The notes: generated by a model not told the origin, from the letters alone. A DNA stretch of 64,000 nt from JASSUD01 sp031963405 (GCA_031963405.1 JASSUJ010000001.1:1674001-1738000), one strand, 5' to 3'. Counted from the stretch's first letter, positions 9,035 through 18,832 are shown. Made by a program: numbers and translations.

Positions 9035-9115
9035 TTAGAGAAACACTGAATAAATTGAGAGCGATGGCATACCTGTTTTGGTATTCCTTTCCTGCGATTT
9101 ATTGATGTTTCCTTA
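9033..9115. repeat. Family B palindromic element (B1)
   Basis: Left arm GAGAAACACTGAATAAAT and right arm ATTTATTGATGTTTCC, with the inner GGCATACC...GGTATTCCTT part of the shared core. It overlaps the end of hsp20 and could act as its terminator. The rest of the gap to 9513 is AT-rich, with one small hairpin (CTCAC/GTGAG near 9180-9200) and no gene. Confidence 0.7.
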
Positions 9116-9513
9116 GGCGTAGTGATGAGCGAATAAAAATTAAAATAAATTGTCTAGCTGAAAAACAACAGCGCACATTCTCACGATTTTTGTGAGAGAA
9201 GGCTGTACTGTGTGGTGCCTCGTCATAATTTAGCTTATTTCCCTACTTAGCTAGATAAATGTGAACAAAATCAGGCAACTTCAAAACTTGACAAGCCAAT
9301 TAGGGCTTCTGATAATTCAGAGCTTTCTTAATCTATTAGTCGTGTTTAAGACCAATCGGAGTTATCAGCCGCCCGTTTACTTCTGAACTAGCATCTGTCT
9401 TATCTATTCGCCAGGCTTATATTGGGAGCTTTTCTCTTGGTGTAGGTTTGCAGAAAAAGTATCTCAGGCTGATCTCAATCCAGTAAATATTTAATATAAA
9501 AGGAACAACCTGG

Positions 9514-10710
9514 ATGGGGAATACAGACAATCTAGCCAAGCTACTCAAGGCCTTACCTCCTATTAAATTGCATGAGTTTGTGAGCAGTCAGCTTGAGGTT
9601 GCACTGCCGGCGCTAAATGGTCATCAGGCTAAGGAAGAGCAGCGCGAAAGTTTGGCGGCGGCTTTGGCAAAGCTTGATTTGGCAATGCAGCAGCAAATTG
9701 AAAAGGTTGCTGGGCAGCTTATTTTACTCACGGATGGGCCAGGACAAGATGTTGTTGAAGGGTTGCGGGAAGGCATTTTTAATACCGCTGAGCAAAAAGA
9801 TTTCAATCAATTATCGAATAAGTATGAACGGGTGCTGTGGTTGTATTTGAGCGCACCTCGGCTTTTCAAAGAAGCATTAGATGCACGGCAAGCAGATATA
9901 TTGCGGCAGAGTCGAGCCTGTTATACCGGTTTCATCGCGCCTAAGCGCTTAGTAATTGTCAATAACGGTGCGGTACGGCATACCTTTCATGAGCAGGTGA
10001 CGCAGCAATTAGGCTGCGCCATGCAGGATCTGACGATCCATATTTTTATGCGGCGGCGCCTTGATCTGCAAAGCGGAGAGGAAATCGATCTGTACCAAAT
10101 TAGTTTGCATCATAACGCTTCGCTGCAGAGCGTTAGCAGTAAGAAAACGAGCTGCATGCAGTCTTCGTATCTGACCTATGAGCCTGCCAGCGGGGAGTTA
10201 GAGGTGTCATCTGAAACACCTGAACATCGTGAAATACTGGCCCGTATTACGGTTGATACATTATTTCGCCAGCCATTTTCTGGGCAAAAGATTCCACTTA
10301 AACAATATGCTTATCAGCGCTTATCTGAGTCGTGCCTTTTTGACTTGAGTGAAGAAGATAGCGTGGCTTTTGTCAAAGTAACCGAACTGGGCTACACCGA
10401 GGCAGATCGTACTTTACAGGTGAAGACTTGGGTGAATGATACGGAGGATATTTATACCGCCGCTAAGTTGATGCTTGGTGCGAAGTTTGATTTCCGTAAA
10501 CATCGCTTAACTTACGCTAAATTGTCGATCCGTTTGAAGAAAATAGGCCAAGATCGAGCGCGTATTCTTGCTGTGATTTTGTCTGGCGACAATAGATGCA
10601 ATATCAAGGCTAAACGCGAGAAAGACCGCAAGCTATGCGAGCGTCTGTTGACGAAGTTGCAGCTGATCAGAGAAATTGGTGAGGCTATGCCTGTTGAAGC
10701 TACGGATTAA
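9514..10710 (+). CDS. Unrecognised 398-residue protein
   Basis: 398 residues with a clear AAAGGA site 10 bp before ATG, so it is a real gene. I do not recognise the family. The N-terminal 125 residues look helical and Leu/Gln/Glu-rich. A mixed segment follows (about 140-230) with KRLVIVNNGAVRHTFHE and the basic patch MRRRLDL. Residues 245-385 appear alpha/beta and end in a basic helical tail (KAKREKDRKLCERLLTKLQ). There is no signal peptide, membrane segment or nucleotide-binding loop, so it is predicted cytoplasmic. It stands alone between hsp20 and a convergent UDG-fold gene. Base composition is ordinary for the window. Confidence 0.75.
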   Translation: MGNTDNLAKLLKALPPIKLHEFVSSQLEVALPALNGHQAKEEQRESLAAALAKLDLAMQQQIEKVAGQLILLTDGPGQDVVEGLREGIFNTAEQKDFNQLSNKYERVLWLYLSAPRLFKEALDARQADILRQSRACYTGFIAPKRLVIVNNGAVRHTFHEQVTQQLGCAMQDLTIHIFMRRRLDLQSGEEIDLYQISLHHNASLQSVSSKKTSCMQSSYLTYEPASGELEVSSETPEHREILARITVDTLFRQPFSGQKIPLKQYAYQRLSESCLFDLSEEDSVAFVKVTELGYTEADRTLQVKTWVNDTEDIYTAAKLMLGAKFDFRKHRLTYAKLSIRLKKIGQDRARILAVILSGDNRCNIKAKREKDRKLCERLLTKLQLIREIGEAMPVEATD

Positions 10711-10794
10711 ATTTACCAGCATGCTAATTGTGGAGTTTTATAAACCAGCATAATTAAGCGGTTTGCCTGGCACCTAAAATAATAGCGGCATCCG

Positions 10795-11409
10795 TTATTC
10801 AGTGTTAAGCAGGTCACTTATTTGTTGGCGCAGGGCTGGCAGTAATTGTTGTTCAAACCATGGATGTTTTTTGAACCAAGCCTGGTTGCGAGGCGAGGGA
10901 TGGGGTAGCGGAAAATAGCGTGGCGCATATGTTTTCCATTTTTCAACTGTTTCTGTCAGTGTCTGTTGTCCAGTGTGGTTAAGAAAATGCCGCTGCGCGT
11001 AAGCGCCGATGAGCAACGTCAATTCAATATGAGGCAGCTCTTCTAGTAAGCGCTTAAGCCACAACTCAGCACATTCTCGCCGCGGCGGCAAATCACCGTG
11101 CGGTCCTGTTCCTGGATAACAATAACCCATCGGAATAATTGCAATGCGAGAAGCGTCGTAAAATACTTCTTCACTTACCGCCATCCACTTTCTTAGGCGT
11201 GCTCCGCTTAAATCGTCCCAAGGGATGCCACTTTGATGGACACGCCGGCCTGGGGCTTGGCCAACTAGCAAAATACGTGCTGTCTCATCCGCTTGCAAGA
11301 TAGGACGCGGGCCAAGCGGCAACTCATCCGCGCATACTCGGCACGCACGCACCGTAGCAAGCAGTTCTGTCAAAGGAGAAGTTTGTGTTTTGTTAGAAGG
11401 CTGCTTCAT
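10795..11409 (-). CDS. Uracil-DNA glycosylase-superfamily protein
   Basis: 204 residues. Motif A-like GQAPGRRVHQSGIPWDD (about residues 50-66) and motif B-like HPSPRN near residue 175 define a UDG-superfamily fold of the single-domain, family-5-like type. An N-terminal CRVC pair remains of the FeS-type cysteines seen in families 4/5, but not all four are evident, so a cluster is unlikely. Expected role: removal of uracil or other damaged bases, or an atypical UDG-fold function. It is transcribed divergently from the methyltransferase, 42 bp away. Confidence 0.78.
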   Translation of the reverse strand: MKQPSNKTQTSPLTELLATVRACRVCADELPLGPRPILQADETARILLVGQAPGRRVHQSGIPWDDLSGARLRKWMAVSEEVFYDASRIAIIPMGYCYPGTGPHGDLPPRRECAELWLKRLLEELPHIELTLLIGAYAQRHFLNHTGQQTLTETVEKWKTYAPRYFPLPHPSPRNQAWFKKHPWFEQQLLPALRQQISDLLNTE

Positions 11410-11451
11410 AGAATCTCTATTTCTGTTGAATTAAAGGTCAATTAATTTTCT

Positions 11452-12228
11452 ATGCAAGAGAAAAATCTTACCCCTACCACGAGATTTAGTAACACCGTCG
11501 AGCATTACGCCAAATATCGTCCTGATTATCCGGTTGCTGTTATTGATCTTCTCAAAAAAGAAGGGCAGCTTAATCCTGGTGCAGTAGTCGCAGATATCGG
11601 CTCAGGAACGGGGATTTTCGCGAAACTGTTACTTGATCATCAATACAAAGTATTAGGTGTTGAACCTAATGCGCCGATGAGGGAAAAAGCGGAACAGCAG
11701 CTGGCTGCTTATGCAAACTTTATGAGCATTAATGCGAGTGCTGAGGCGACGGGTTTGAGTAGCCACAGCGTAGATGGCATTACCGCCGCCACAGCATTTC
11801 ATTGGTTCGATAAAGAGAAGGCAAAAGAGGAATTTAACCGCATCCTTAAGCCAGGCGGCTTGTGCATGCTGATTTGGAATGTAAGGCTTATCGAAGCATC
11901 ACCGTTAATGGGGCAATATGAAGCGCTATTAACTCAATATGGCATTGACTATAAAGAGGTCGATGCCCACAAGGTTAGTGAAGGAGAAATCGAGAAATTC
12001 TTTGCACCGACAAACGTTAATCTCGCTGTGTTTCCTCACCAACAAAGATTAGATAAAAATGCTTTCTTAGGGCGTTTATTGTCCGCTTCTTACGCACCAA
12101 AATCAGGGCAGCCCAATTACGAATCCATGATGCAGGCGGCTAGCCATCTTTTTGACGAGCATCAAAAAGATGGCTGCGTTGAATTCGTTTACAGCACGAA
12201 ATGTTATTACGGGCGCTGCGGAAAATAA
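11452..12228 (+). CDS. Class I SAM-dependent methyltransferase (Methyltransf_11 type)
   Basis: 258 residues. N-terminal FSNTVEHYAKYRPDYP is followed by the SAM-binding motif I VVADIGSGTGIFAKLL (about residues 44-59), motif II (VLGVEPNAPM), the acidic/Gly-Ala region (ITAATAFHWFD) and motif IV (LKPGGLCMLIWN). The AFHWFD motif places it among UbiE/Tam-like small-molecule methyltransferases. The substrate is unknown. The gene is close to average length, monocistronic and divergent from the UDG-like gene. Confidence 0.85.
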   Translation: MQEKNLTPTTRFSNTVEHYAKYRPDYPVAVIDLLKKEGQLNPGAVVADIGSGTGIFAKLLLDHQYKVLGVEPNAPMREKAEQQLAAYANFMSINASAEATGLSSHSVDGITAATAFHWFDKEKAKEEFNRILKPGGLCMLIWNVRLIEASPLMGQYEALLTQYGIDYKEVDAHKVSEGEIEKFFAPTNVNLAVFPHQQRLDKNAFLGRLLSASYAPKSGQPNYESMMQAASHLFDEHQKDGCVEFVYSTKCYYGRCGK

Positions 12229-12277
12229 GACTGACAAAAACCTACAAGTTTGGGCTTCATTGCGGTTCATTAAGCTT

Positions 12278-13336
12278 CTAAACCAATTTCGCGCTCATTA
12301 ACTCGCGCTTTAAATAAGCGTAATAGATTGGTGCAGCGATGACACCGGGAAGGCCAAAGACGGCTTCCATGGCAACCATGGCTAACAGTAGTTCCCATGC
12401 ACGCGCTTCGATTTGGCCACCGATGATGCGAGCATTCAAAAAATATTCGAATTTATGAATCACGATGAGAAAAACGAGCGAGGCTACCGCGACCGACAAC
12501 GACGTTGAGAGAGAGATCACGACGATCAGGGTATTTGAGATTAAATTTCCTACGACAGGCAGTAAGCCAACAATGAAAGTAATCAATACGAGGGTTTTTG
12601 ATAACGGCAGGGTGGCGTTAAACAGAGGCAGGGCGCAGAGTAGATAAATGCCGGTAGCAATAGCATTGATGAAAGAAATTTTGACTTGGGCAAAGACGAT
12701 GCGCCTAAAAGTTTCGCTAAAGTTGCTAGCCCGCTCAACCAGCGCGGCAGCTAGCGGTAGGCGAGGTTTGAGGCGTGCCATACTGACCGCGATCATGGCG
12801 CCAATAATCATGCCAAGTGCGACATGCAGAATACCCACCGCAAAATTTTTGCCGCCTTGCTGCAATTCTTTGACATGAGATTTGAGCAAGCTTATGCCAT
12901 GCTCGCGCAGCTCATTTTCTCCATCTGGCAAATAATCCCACAGCCAGGCAGGTAAATGGTCACGTGCTTTATCAATGATTTGCATTAGCTGGTCGAGCAG
13001 CTCTTGCACACTTGGCATATTGTGTTGAAGTTGCGCGCTAGCGGCGAGAATGAGCGCGGCTAACGCGCTAGTAATAATCACCGCGAGTAGCACCACGGCA
13101 ATCCAGCGTGCGCGCGGGCCAGGTAGCCGCTTCTCTAAAGGCGGGGTAAGTAAATGAATCAGCTGAAAAACCAGTACGCCTGCTAACAGACTACCCAGTA
13201 ATTTAAATTGCAAGATAAGCCACAGTGCAATCCCGGCCAGCAAATAGCTGGCAATTTTAACCGCGCCAAGTTTGGCTGAAGCAGTTGCGCGAAAGCGCGG
13301 TGTGTGTGTTCGAGAATATGGGTTGTCTTCTGCCAT
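12278..13336 (-). CDS. AI-2E/PerM family transporter
   Basis: 352 residues from the ATG at 13336, chosen because AGGAGA lies 6 bp upstream; a longer frame to 13363 lacks one. The pattern is typical of AI-2E (PerM/YdiK) proteins: two helices near the N-terminus, a third around residues 80-100, a long soluble segment (about 105-170), then several C-terminal helices. These include the family region LVLITFIVGLLPVVGNLISN and the ending EAVFGLPGVIAAPIYYAYLK. Substrates vary (autoinducer-2 export, Na+/H+ exchange) and cannot be assigned here. Confidence 0.85.
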   Translation of the reverse strand: MAEDNPYSRTHTPRFRATASAKLGAVKIASYLLAGIALWLILQFKLLGSLLAGVLVFQLIHLLTPPLEKRLPGPRARWIAVVLLAVIITSALAALILAASAQLQHNMPSVQELLDQLMQIIDKARDHLPAWLWDYLPDGENELREHGISLLKSHVKELQQGGKNFAVGILHVALGMIIGAMIAVSMARLKPRLPLAAALVERASNFSETFRRIVFAQVKISFINAIATGIYLLCALPLFNATLPLSKTLVLITFIVGLLPVVGNLISNTLIVVISLSTSLSVAVASLVFLIVIHKFEYFLNARIIGGQIEARAWELLLAMVAMEAVFGLPGVIAAPIYYAYLKRELMSAKLV

Positions 13337-13397
13337 GACTTTCTCCTGGCGATTTTCAAACAAAAGGTTTGCCGCCGCATGATGCGAAATTTATATA

Positions 13398-13428
13398 AAG
13401 GGAGGTCTGACTGAGGCAGACCTCCCTT
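13398..13428. repeat. Coreless family A palindrome (A1)
   Basis: AAGGGAGGTCTG (13398-13409) and its complement CAGACCTCCCTT (13417-13428) form a 12-bp stem with a 7-nt loop. It abuts a family C element. Confidence 0.75.
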
Positions 13429-13554
13429 AGAACCTGCTTAGCTCGTAGATTGGGGTGACGAAGAAACCCCAACACAAACCACCTCAAAGCATCCTCTCAA
13501 TGACTCCGCTCCAAAGTACGTAAGTTCTACGAGAGATTTTGAACAGGCTATTAG
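13427..13554. repeat. Family C element (C1) downstream of uvrA
   Basis: It begins TTAGAACCTGCTTA and ends TTTTGAACAGGCTATTAG, and contains GTAGATTGGGGTGACG plus AACCCCAACAC, a hairpin seen in other C copies. It fills the gap between uvrA and the permease gene. Confidence 0.65.
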
Positions 13555-13559
13555 TTTTT

Positions 13560-16436
13560 TTATTTACTTGGCGTTGGACGCTGTTGCAAAAGTGGTGCTA
13601 AATACTTGCCGGTGAAGCTTGCCTCGGTTTGCGTGATTTGCTCGGGCGTACCCTGCGCGATAATTTGCCCACCACCAGCACCTCCTTCAGGACCCAGGTC
13701 GATGACCCAGTCAGCCGTTTTAATCACATCAAGATTATGTTCAATCACCACTACTGTATTGCCTTGGTCACGCAGCCGGTGAATGACTTCAAGCAATAAC
13801 GCAATATCATGGAAATGCAACCCTGTTGTAGGTTCGTCCAAAATGTAGAGCGTGCGGCCTGTATCTCGCTTGGAGAGCTCTAGCGAAAGTTTCACGCGCT
13901 GGGCTTCCCCGCCGGAGAGGGTAGTCGCTGACTGACCTAAACGGATATAGCCAAGCCCCACATCAAGTAGCGTCTTAAGTTTGCGTGCCACCACAGGCAC
14001 TGGGCGGAAAAACTCATGCGCTTGCTCGACGGTTAGCTCAAGGACTTCACAGATATTTTTGCCTTTGTACTGAATTTCCAGCGTCTCGCGATTGTAACGT
14101 TTGCCGTGACACGTATCGCACGGCACGTAGACATCTGGTAGAAAGTGCATTTCCACTTTAATTACGCCATCGCCTTGGCAAGCTTCGCAGCGCCCGCCTT
14201 TTACATTGAATGAGAAGCGGCCAGGGTCATAGCCACGTTCTTTGGCGGCGGGTAGGCCAGCAAAAAGCTCGCGAATCGGTGTAAATAAACCTGTATACGT
14301 GGCGGGGTTGGAGCGTGGTGTGCGCCCAATTGGGGCTTGATCAACGTTAATAATTTTGTCGAGATAATCAACGCCTGAAATGGTTTCATAAGGTGCTGAC
14401 TCTGTCGAAGAACCATATAGCGCATGCGCCACAGCACGATACAAGGTGTCATTGATCAAGGTTGATTTGCCGGAGCCTGACACACCTGTCACACAGGTAA
14501 GCAATCCAAGTGGTAAATCAAGGGTGACGTGCTTTAAATTATTGCCGTGCGCGCCCATGATGCGTACATAACGCTCATCAGCTTGCTTACACTCAGCCGG
14601 GAGCTCGATGCGGCGTCGGCCTGTTAGATAAGCGCCCGTTAATGATTCGCTATTTGCCTCAATTTGTTCCGGTGTGCCACAGGCCACCACATGTCCGCCA
14701 TGCTCGCCAGCGCCTGGCCCCATATCGACTACATAGTCGGAGGCGAGGATCATGTCTTCATCATGTTCAACCACAATCACTGAATTACCCAGATCGCGCA
14801 AATGCTTCAGCGTTTTGATGAGCCGGTCGTTGTCGCGCTGATGTAAACCAATCGATGGCTCGTCCAGCACATACATGACGCCGGTTAAGCCGGAGCCAAT
14901 TTGCGAGGCAAGTCGAATACGTTGAGCTTCGCCGCCTGAGAGCGTATCCGCGCTGCGCTCAAGGGATAAATAATTTAGGCCAACTTCATTGAGGAAGGTT
15001 AAGCGGGCAGTAATCTCTTTAATAATTCTGTCTGCAATGTCGTGCTTGGCACCTGTCAGTTGCAAGGTTGAAAAATAGCTTAAGGCCTGACGTAATGGCC
15101 AATTACCTATTTCATAGATAGCATGCGCTTGATCACCTTCGCCGACTTTGACGTGGCGTGCTTCGCGCCGCAAACGCACTCCTGCGCAAGCCGGGCAAGC
15201 TTGGTTATTTTGATATTTAGCCAATTCCTCACGCACAGCGCTTGACTCTGTTTCACGATAACGGCGCGCCAGGTTTGGCACAATTCCTTCAAATGGATGC
15301 TCACGCACGGCAGTGCGGCCAGACTCATTGAGATAAGTAAACGGAATCTTTTGCTTGTCTGAGCCAAATAAAATAATTTGACGGGTTTCTTCCGGCAGCT
15401 CCTCAAACGGCGTTTCAAGGTCGAAAGAGAAATGGGCTGCGAGGTTTTGCAGCATCTGAAAATAAAACTGATTGCGCCGATCCCAGCCTTTGATAGCGCC
15501 TGCTGCTAATGACAGTGAAGGATGCGCGACGACCCGTTTAGGATCGATGAAATTCATTTGGCCTAGCCCATCGCAATCTGGACATGCACCCATCGGATTA
15601 TTAAATGAAAATAGGCGTGGCTCGAGCTCTTGCAGTGAGTATGAGCAAGTTGGACAACCGAGTTTGGCGCTAAAGAGTTGCTCGCGCTCACTCTCCATCT
15701 CCAGCATGATGGCACGCCCTTCGCTGAGCCTTAAAGCCGTTTCGAAAGATTCGGCAAGACGTTGTTTCATGTCTTCGCGTACTTTGAGGCGGTCAACTAC
15801 GACTTCAATCGTATGCTTATCGTTTTTCTTCAGCGCTGGCAGCTCGCTCACTTCATAAATGCGCGCTTCTTTGGCTGTGGTGGTACCGCCGCCCGAGCGG
15901 ATGCGAAAGCGCACAAAACCCTGCGCCTGCATCGCTTGAAAAAGATCAAGATGCTCACCTTTACGGTTAATCACAATCGGCGCCAAGATCATCAGCTTGG
16001 TTTCTGGTGGCAGCGCGAGTGCGTTATCCACCATCTGCGACACGCTCAAGGCGGCCAGCGGCAGATTATGATCTGGGCAATACGGCGTGCCGACGCGTGC
16101 GTATAACAGTCGCAAGTAATCGTGAATTTCGGTAACCGTACCAACAGTTGAGCGAGGGTTGTGCGAAGTCGCTTTCTGTTCAATGGAAATAGCTGGCGAG
16201 AGCCCCTCGATCAAATCAACATCGGGCTTTTCCATCAATTGCAAAAATTGCCGCGCGTAAGCAGATAAGCTTTCGACGTAGCGACGCTGACCTTCCGCGT
16301 ATAAGGTATCAAAAGCAAGCGACGACTTGCCTGACCCAGACAGGCCTGTCACCACCACCAATTGGTGGCGAGGCAAGTCGAGATTGATATTTTTTAGATT
16401 ATGGGTACGCGCCCCACGAATGCGAATGGCTTCCAT
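13560..16436 (-). CDS. uvrA: Excinuclease ABC subunit A
   Basis: 958 residues, full length. Two ABC ATPase modules: Walker A GLSGSGKSS (about residues 31-39) and GVSGSGKST (about 650), each with an LSGGEAQR signature and a DEPS/DEPT Walker B. Zinc-binding CxxC pairs are CPTC...CPDC, CPAC, and CEAC...CDTC. UvrA dimerises, scans DNA for bulky lesions and loads UvrB. The gene is followed by MFS and ssb genes on the other strand, the usual Burkholderia neighbourhood. No obvious LexA box is visible in the upstream gap. Confidence 0.98.
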   Translation of the reverse strand: MEAIRIRGARTHNLKNINLDLPRHQLVVVTGLSGSGKSSLAFDTLYAEGQRRYVESLSAYARQFLQLMEKPDVDLIEGLSPAISIEQKATSHNPRSTVGTVTEIHDYLRLLYARVGTPYCPDHNLPLAALSVSQMVDNALALPPETKLMILAPIVINRKGEHLDLFQAMQAQGFVRFRIRSGGGTTTAKEARIYEVSELPALKKNDKHTIEVVVDRLKVREDMKQRLAESFETALRLSEGRAIMLEMESEREQLFSAKLGCPTCSYSLQELEPRLFSFNNPMGACPDCDGLGQMNFIDPKRVVAHPSLSLAAGAIKGWDRRNQFYFQMLQNLAAHFSFDLETPFEELPEETRQIILFGSDKQKIPFTYLNESGRTAVREHPFEGIVPNLARRYRETESSAVREELAKYQNNQACPACAGVRLRREARHVKVGEGDQAHAIYEIGNWPLRQALSYFSTLQLTGAKHDIADRIIKEITARLTFLNEVGLNYLSLERSADTLSGGEAQRIRLASQIGSGLTGVMYVLDEPSIGLHQRDNDRLIKTLKHLRDLGNSVIVVEHDEDMILASDYVVDMGPGAGEHGGHVVACGTPEQIEANSESLTGAYLTGRRRIELPAECKQADERYVRIMGAHGNNLKHVTLDLPLGLLTCVTGVSGSGKSTLINDTLYRAVAHALYGSSTESAPYETISGVDYLDKIINVDQAPIGRTPRSNPATYTGLFTPIRELFAGLPAAKERGYDPGRFSFNVKGGRCEACQGDGVIKVEMHFLPDVYVPCDTCHGKRYNRETLEIQYKGKNICEVLELTVEQAHEFFRPVPVVARKLKTLLDVGLGYIRLGQSATTLSGGEAQRVKLSLELSKRDTGRTLYILDEPTTGLHFHDIALLLEVIHRLRDQGNTVVVIEHNLDVIKTADWVIDLGPEGGAGGGQIIAQGTPEQITQTEASFTGKYLAPLLQQRPTPSK

Positions 16437-16670
16437 GACTGAGCAACGAGCAGAGATTAAGCTTGCTACTATATCTGTTTTCTTGGGTGCGCGTTAAATA
16501 AGCCGGAGTAGGGTTATGTTGATCGCATGATGTCTCCTTTTTGTGCTAGCTACAATTTGTAGGGCATGTCCTAGAACAATAAAAAGAAAAGGAAAAAAGA
16601 GAAAAGAGAGATAAAGGAGTGGATTTTTCTCAGTTATCTCCCAACAGGGTTTAAAATCAACCGTTTTTAT
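16437..16670. other. Intergenic region upstream of uvrA
   Basis: Purine-rich and low-complexity around 16570-16620. No gene or confident promoter is visible; the remainder of the gap is a family A element. Confidence 0.5.
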
Positions 16671-16788
16671 TGAAAGTCTGCATAACGTGGGTGGGAAGAA
16701 ATGCCTTTGCTGTCAGTACACACTATCAGTACATACAAGAGATAACGACGATGCATGGCGCCCCCCAGCCGCGTTATGCAGACCTTCC
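16671..16788. repeat. Family A palindromic element (A2)
   Basis: Left arm GAAAGTCTGCATAACG and right arm CGTTATGCAGACCTTCC are near-perfect complements flanking about 85 bp of core. The core includes the TGCTGTCAGTAC segment seen in other copies. It lies between divergent uvrA and the MFS gene. Confidence 0.8.
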
Positions 16789-16865
16789 GCCACCCATTAA
16801 ACGCTAGTGCAAGCGGCTAAATGAAGCAAAATAGCCCGCCTTGTGTAGATATTTGGAGCATTTTT

Positions 16866-18125
16866 ATGCCAAATCCGTCTGCCTTATCTACTCGCATGAG
16901 TGCGCCAGAACGCCGCGCGACGGTGTTGCTCGCGCTGGTCTTTGCGTTGCGTATGCTCGGTCTTTTTATGCTGATGCCGGTCTTTTCGTTATATGCGAAA
17001 GGCCTGACGGGCGGTGACAATACGGCGCTGGTCGGGCTTGCGTTAGGCATGTATGGGCTGGCGCAAGCCATATTTTATATTCCCTACGGCTGGGCCTCAG
17101 ATTGGCTTGGGCGCAAGCCAGTGATTGTGGCTGGCTTATTAATTTTTGCCTTAGGCAGTGTCGTGGCGGCACTCGCGCATGATCTTTTATGGATTATTGT
17201 AGGGCGCGCGTTGCAGGGTGCTGGCGCAATTTCTTCGGTGGTGATGGCCTTTATAGCTGATCTGACTCAGCCTCAGAACCGTACCAAGGCGATGGCCATG
17301 GTGGGTAGCAGCATTGGCGTGTCATTTGCCGTAGCGCTGGTAGCGGCGCCAGTTTTATTTGATTGGTTTGGCATGGGCGGCCTGTTTGCCGGTATGGGCG
17401 CGTTGGCAATCGTCTCAATTGGTGTTGTGCTGTGGCTGGTGCCGGACTCTCCGGTAGCGCCCAAGCATAAGAAAGCGCCTTTTAGGGAAGTGTTGCATGA
17501 TGCCGAATTATTGCGGCTCAATGCAGGCGTATTTGTCTTGCACGCGACGCAAATTGCACTTTTTATTGTGCTGCCGCGCTTACTGGTAGACGAAGCCGGT
17601 TTAGCCATGTCGGCCCACTGGAAAGTTTATCTGCCAGTGATGCTGCTATCTTTTGTGTTCATGGTGCCCGCGATTATCGTTGCAGAAAAGCGCGGCAAAA
17701 TAAAAGTCGTGATGTTGGCGGCGATCGTTTGTGCGCTAATTGGCCAATTGCTACTCATTGCATTCCCGCATACGCTAGCGTGGATAGCTGGCGTATTGTT
17801 AGTTTATTTCACTGGTTTTAATGTGCTGGAAGCTGTGCAGCCCTCGCTCGTTTCCAAGCTGGCTCCTGGTGCACGCCGGGGTGCAGCAATGGGCGTATAC
17901 AACACAACGCAAGCGTTAGGCTACTTTGCTGGCGGTGCGCTGAGTGGTTGGTTACTGGAAACTAGCGGGCCAACTAGCGTGTTTGTGGGTTGTGCAATCC
18001 TTCTTTTGCTCTGGTTGGTGCTTGCAACCACGATGAAGCGTGTATTGCCTAGCAAATATCATCGAAGCGATGCAGAGCAGCCCCCACAGCACTCACCACA
18101 CCGTCTGGCACACTCGCATCAATAG
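16866..18125 (+). CDS. MFS transporter, YajR-like drug/metabolite exporter
   Basis: 419 residues from the ATG at 16866, with GGAG 7 bp upstream; the longer frame from 16821 lacks such a site. Twelve hydrophobic segments. The first MFS signature is GWASDWLGRKPVIV in the loop between helices 2 and 3, followed by GRALQGAGAISSVVMAFIADL (helix 4 region). The C-terminus is a polar His/Gln tail. Substrate is unknown. It lies 9 bp upstream of ssb and may be co-transcribed with it, the standard Burkholderia order uvrA / MFS-ssb. Confidence 0.88.
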   Translation: MPNPSALSTRMSAPERRATVLLALVFALRMLGLFMLMPVFSLYAKGLTGGDNTALVGLALGMYGLAQAIFYIPYGWASDWLGRKPVIVAGLLIFALGSVVAALAHDLLWIIVGRALQGAGAISSVVMAFIADLTQPQNRTKAMAMVGSSIGVSFAVALVAAPVLFDWFGMGGLFAGMGALAIVSIGVVLWLVPDSPVAPKHKKAPFREVLHDAELLRLNAGVFVLHATQIALFIVLPRLLVDEAGLAMSAHWKVYLPVMLLSFVFMVPAIIVAEKRGKIKVVMLAAIVCALIGQLLLIAFPHTLAWIAGVLLVYFTGFNVLEAVQPSLVSKLAPGARRGAAMGVYNTTQALGYFAGGALSGWLLETSGPTSVFVGCAILLLLWLVLATTMKRVLPSKYHRSDAEQPPQHSPHRLAHSHQ

Positions 18126-18134
18126 GAGAAATGA

Positions 18135-18635
18135 ATGTCATCCCTCAATAAAGTTATTCTTATCGGACGTCTTGGTGCCGACCCTGAAACACGCTATTTA
18201 GCGAGTGGCGATGCAGTATCCTCGATTCGGCTCGCCACGAGTGAGCGTTCAAAAGATAAAAGCACGGGTGAAATGAAAGAAATCACCGAATGGCATCGGG
18301 TGTCATTTTTCGGTAGACAAGCAGAAGTAGTCGGGGAATATCTAAAGAAAGGTTCACTGGTCTACATTGAAGGGCGTATCCGTACCCGTAAATGGCAAGA
18401 CCAGAGTGGGCAAGATCGCTATTCCACCGAAATTCTTGCCGATCAAATGAAAATGCTTGGTTCACGCGGTGAGGGAGGTGGCGGTGCAGCAGGCGACGGG
18501 AGATATACCCGTGAGCCAGAACGAACCAACAATCAGCCAGCTCGCTCGAATACCCAAAGCCAGCAGAGCGCTACCCCAATGAATGCACCAGTAGGCGGTG
18601 GATTCGATGAAATGGATGACGATATTCCGTTTTAA
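18135..18635 (+). CDS. ssb: Single-stranded DNA-binding protein
   Basis: 166 residues with AGGAGA immediately upstream. The N-terminal OB fold (about 1-110) begins MSSLNKVILIGRLGADPE and contains EWHRVSFFGRQAEVVGEYLKKG and YIEGRIRTRKWQDQ. A Gly/Gln/Asn-rich linker follows. The acidic DDDIPF tip at the end binds partner proteins. It coats single-stranded DNA in replication and repair. Confidence 0.97.
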   Translation: MSSLNKVILIGRLGADPETRYLASGDAVSSIRLATSERSKDKSTGEMKEITEWHRVSFFGRQAEVVGEYLKKGSLVYIEGRIRTRKWQDQSGQDRYSTEILADQMKMLGSRGEGGGGAAGDGRYTREPERTNNQPARSNTQSQQSATPMNAPVGGGFDEMDDDIPF

Positions 18636-18670
18636 GCACTTGTGTGGTATTTCCTCAAAAGGGCCTAGCC

Positions 18671-18714
18671 TGAGAGTGCGGGAATTCTCATCTATAAGAA
18701 TTCCCGCACTCTCA
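18671..18714 (+). terminator. ssb terminator
   Basis: A perfect 18-bp inverted repeat, TGAGAGTGCGGGAATTCT (18671-18688) and its complement (18697-18714), with an 8-nt loop. GTTGACTATTTTTT follows. Confidence 0.85.
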
Positions 18715-18761
18715 GTTGACTATTTTTTAGCGAAAATGGACAGCTTTTCGAAATCAATATT

Positions 18762-18798
18762 GTCATCAAATGTATATAATTAAGCATCATTTGATGAC
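18762..18798. promoter_or_regulatory. Predicted vapBC operator
   Basis: Perfect 11-bp arms GTCATCAAATG (18762-18772) and CATTTGATGAC (18788-18798) flank a possible -10 element TATAAT (18775-18780). The symmetry continues imperfectly outward (CAATATT / CAATTTC). It lies 35 bp before vapB. RHH antitoxins bind such palindromes for autoregulation. Confidence 0.7.
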
Positions 18799-18832
18799 GA
18801 AATTGATGCGAGACCTTTGATGGAGATCTACC

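Noticed and set aside
16437..16560. LexA/SOS box upstream of uvrA
   Set aside because: No CTGT-N8-ACAG match found by eye.
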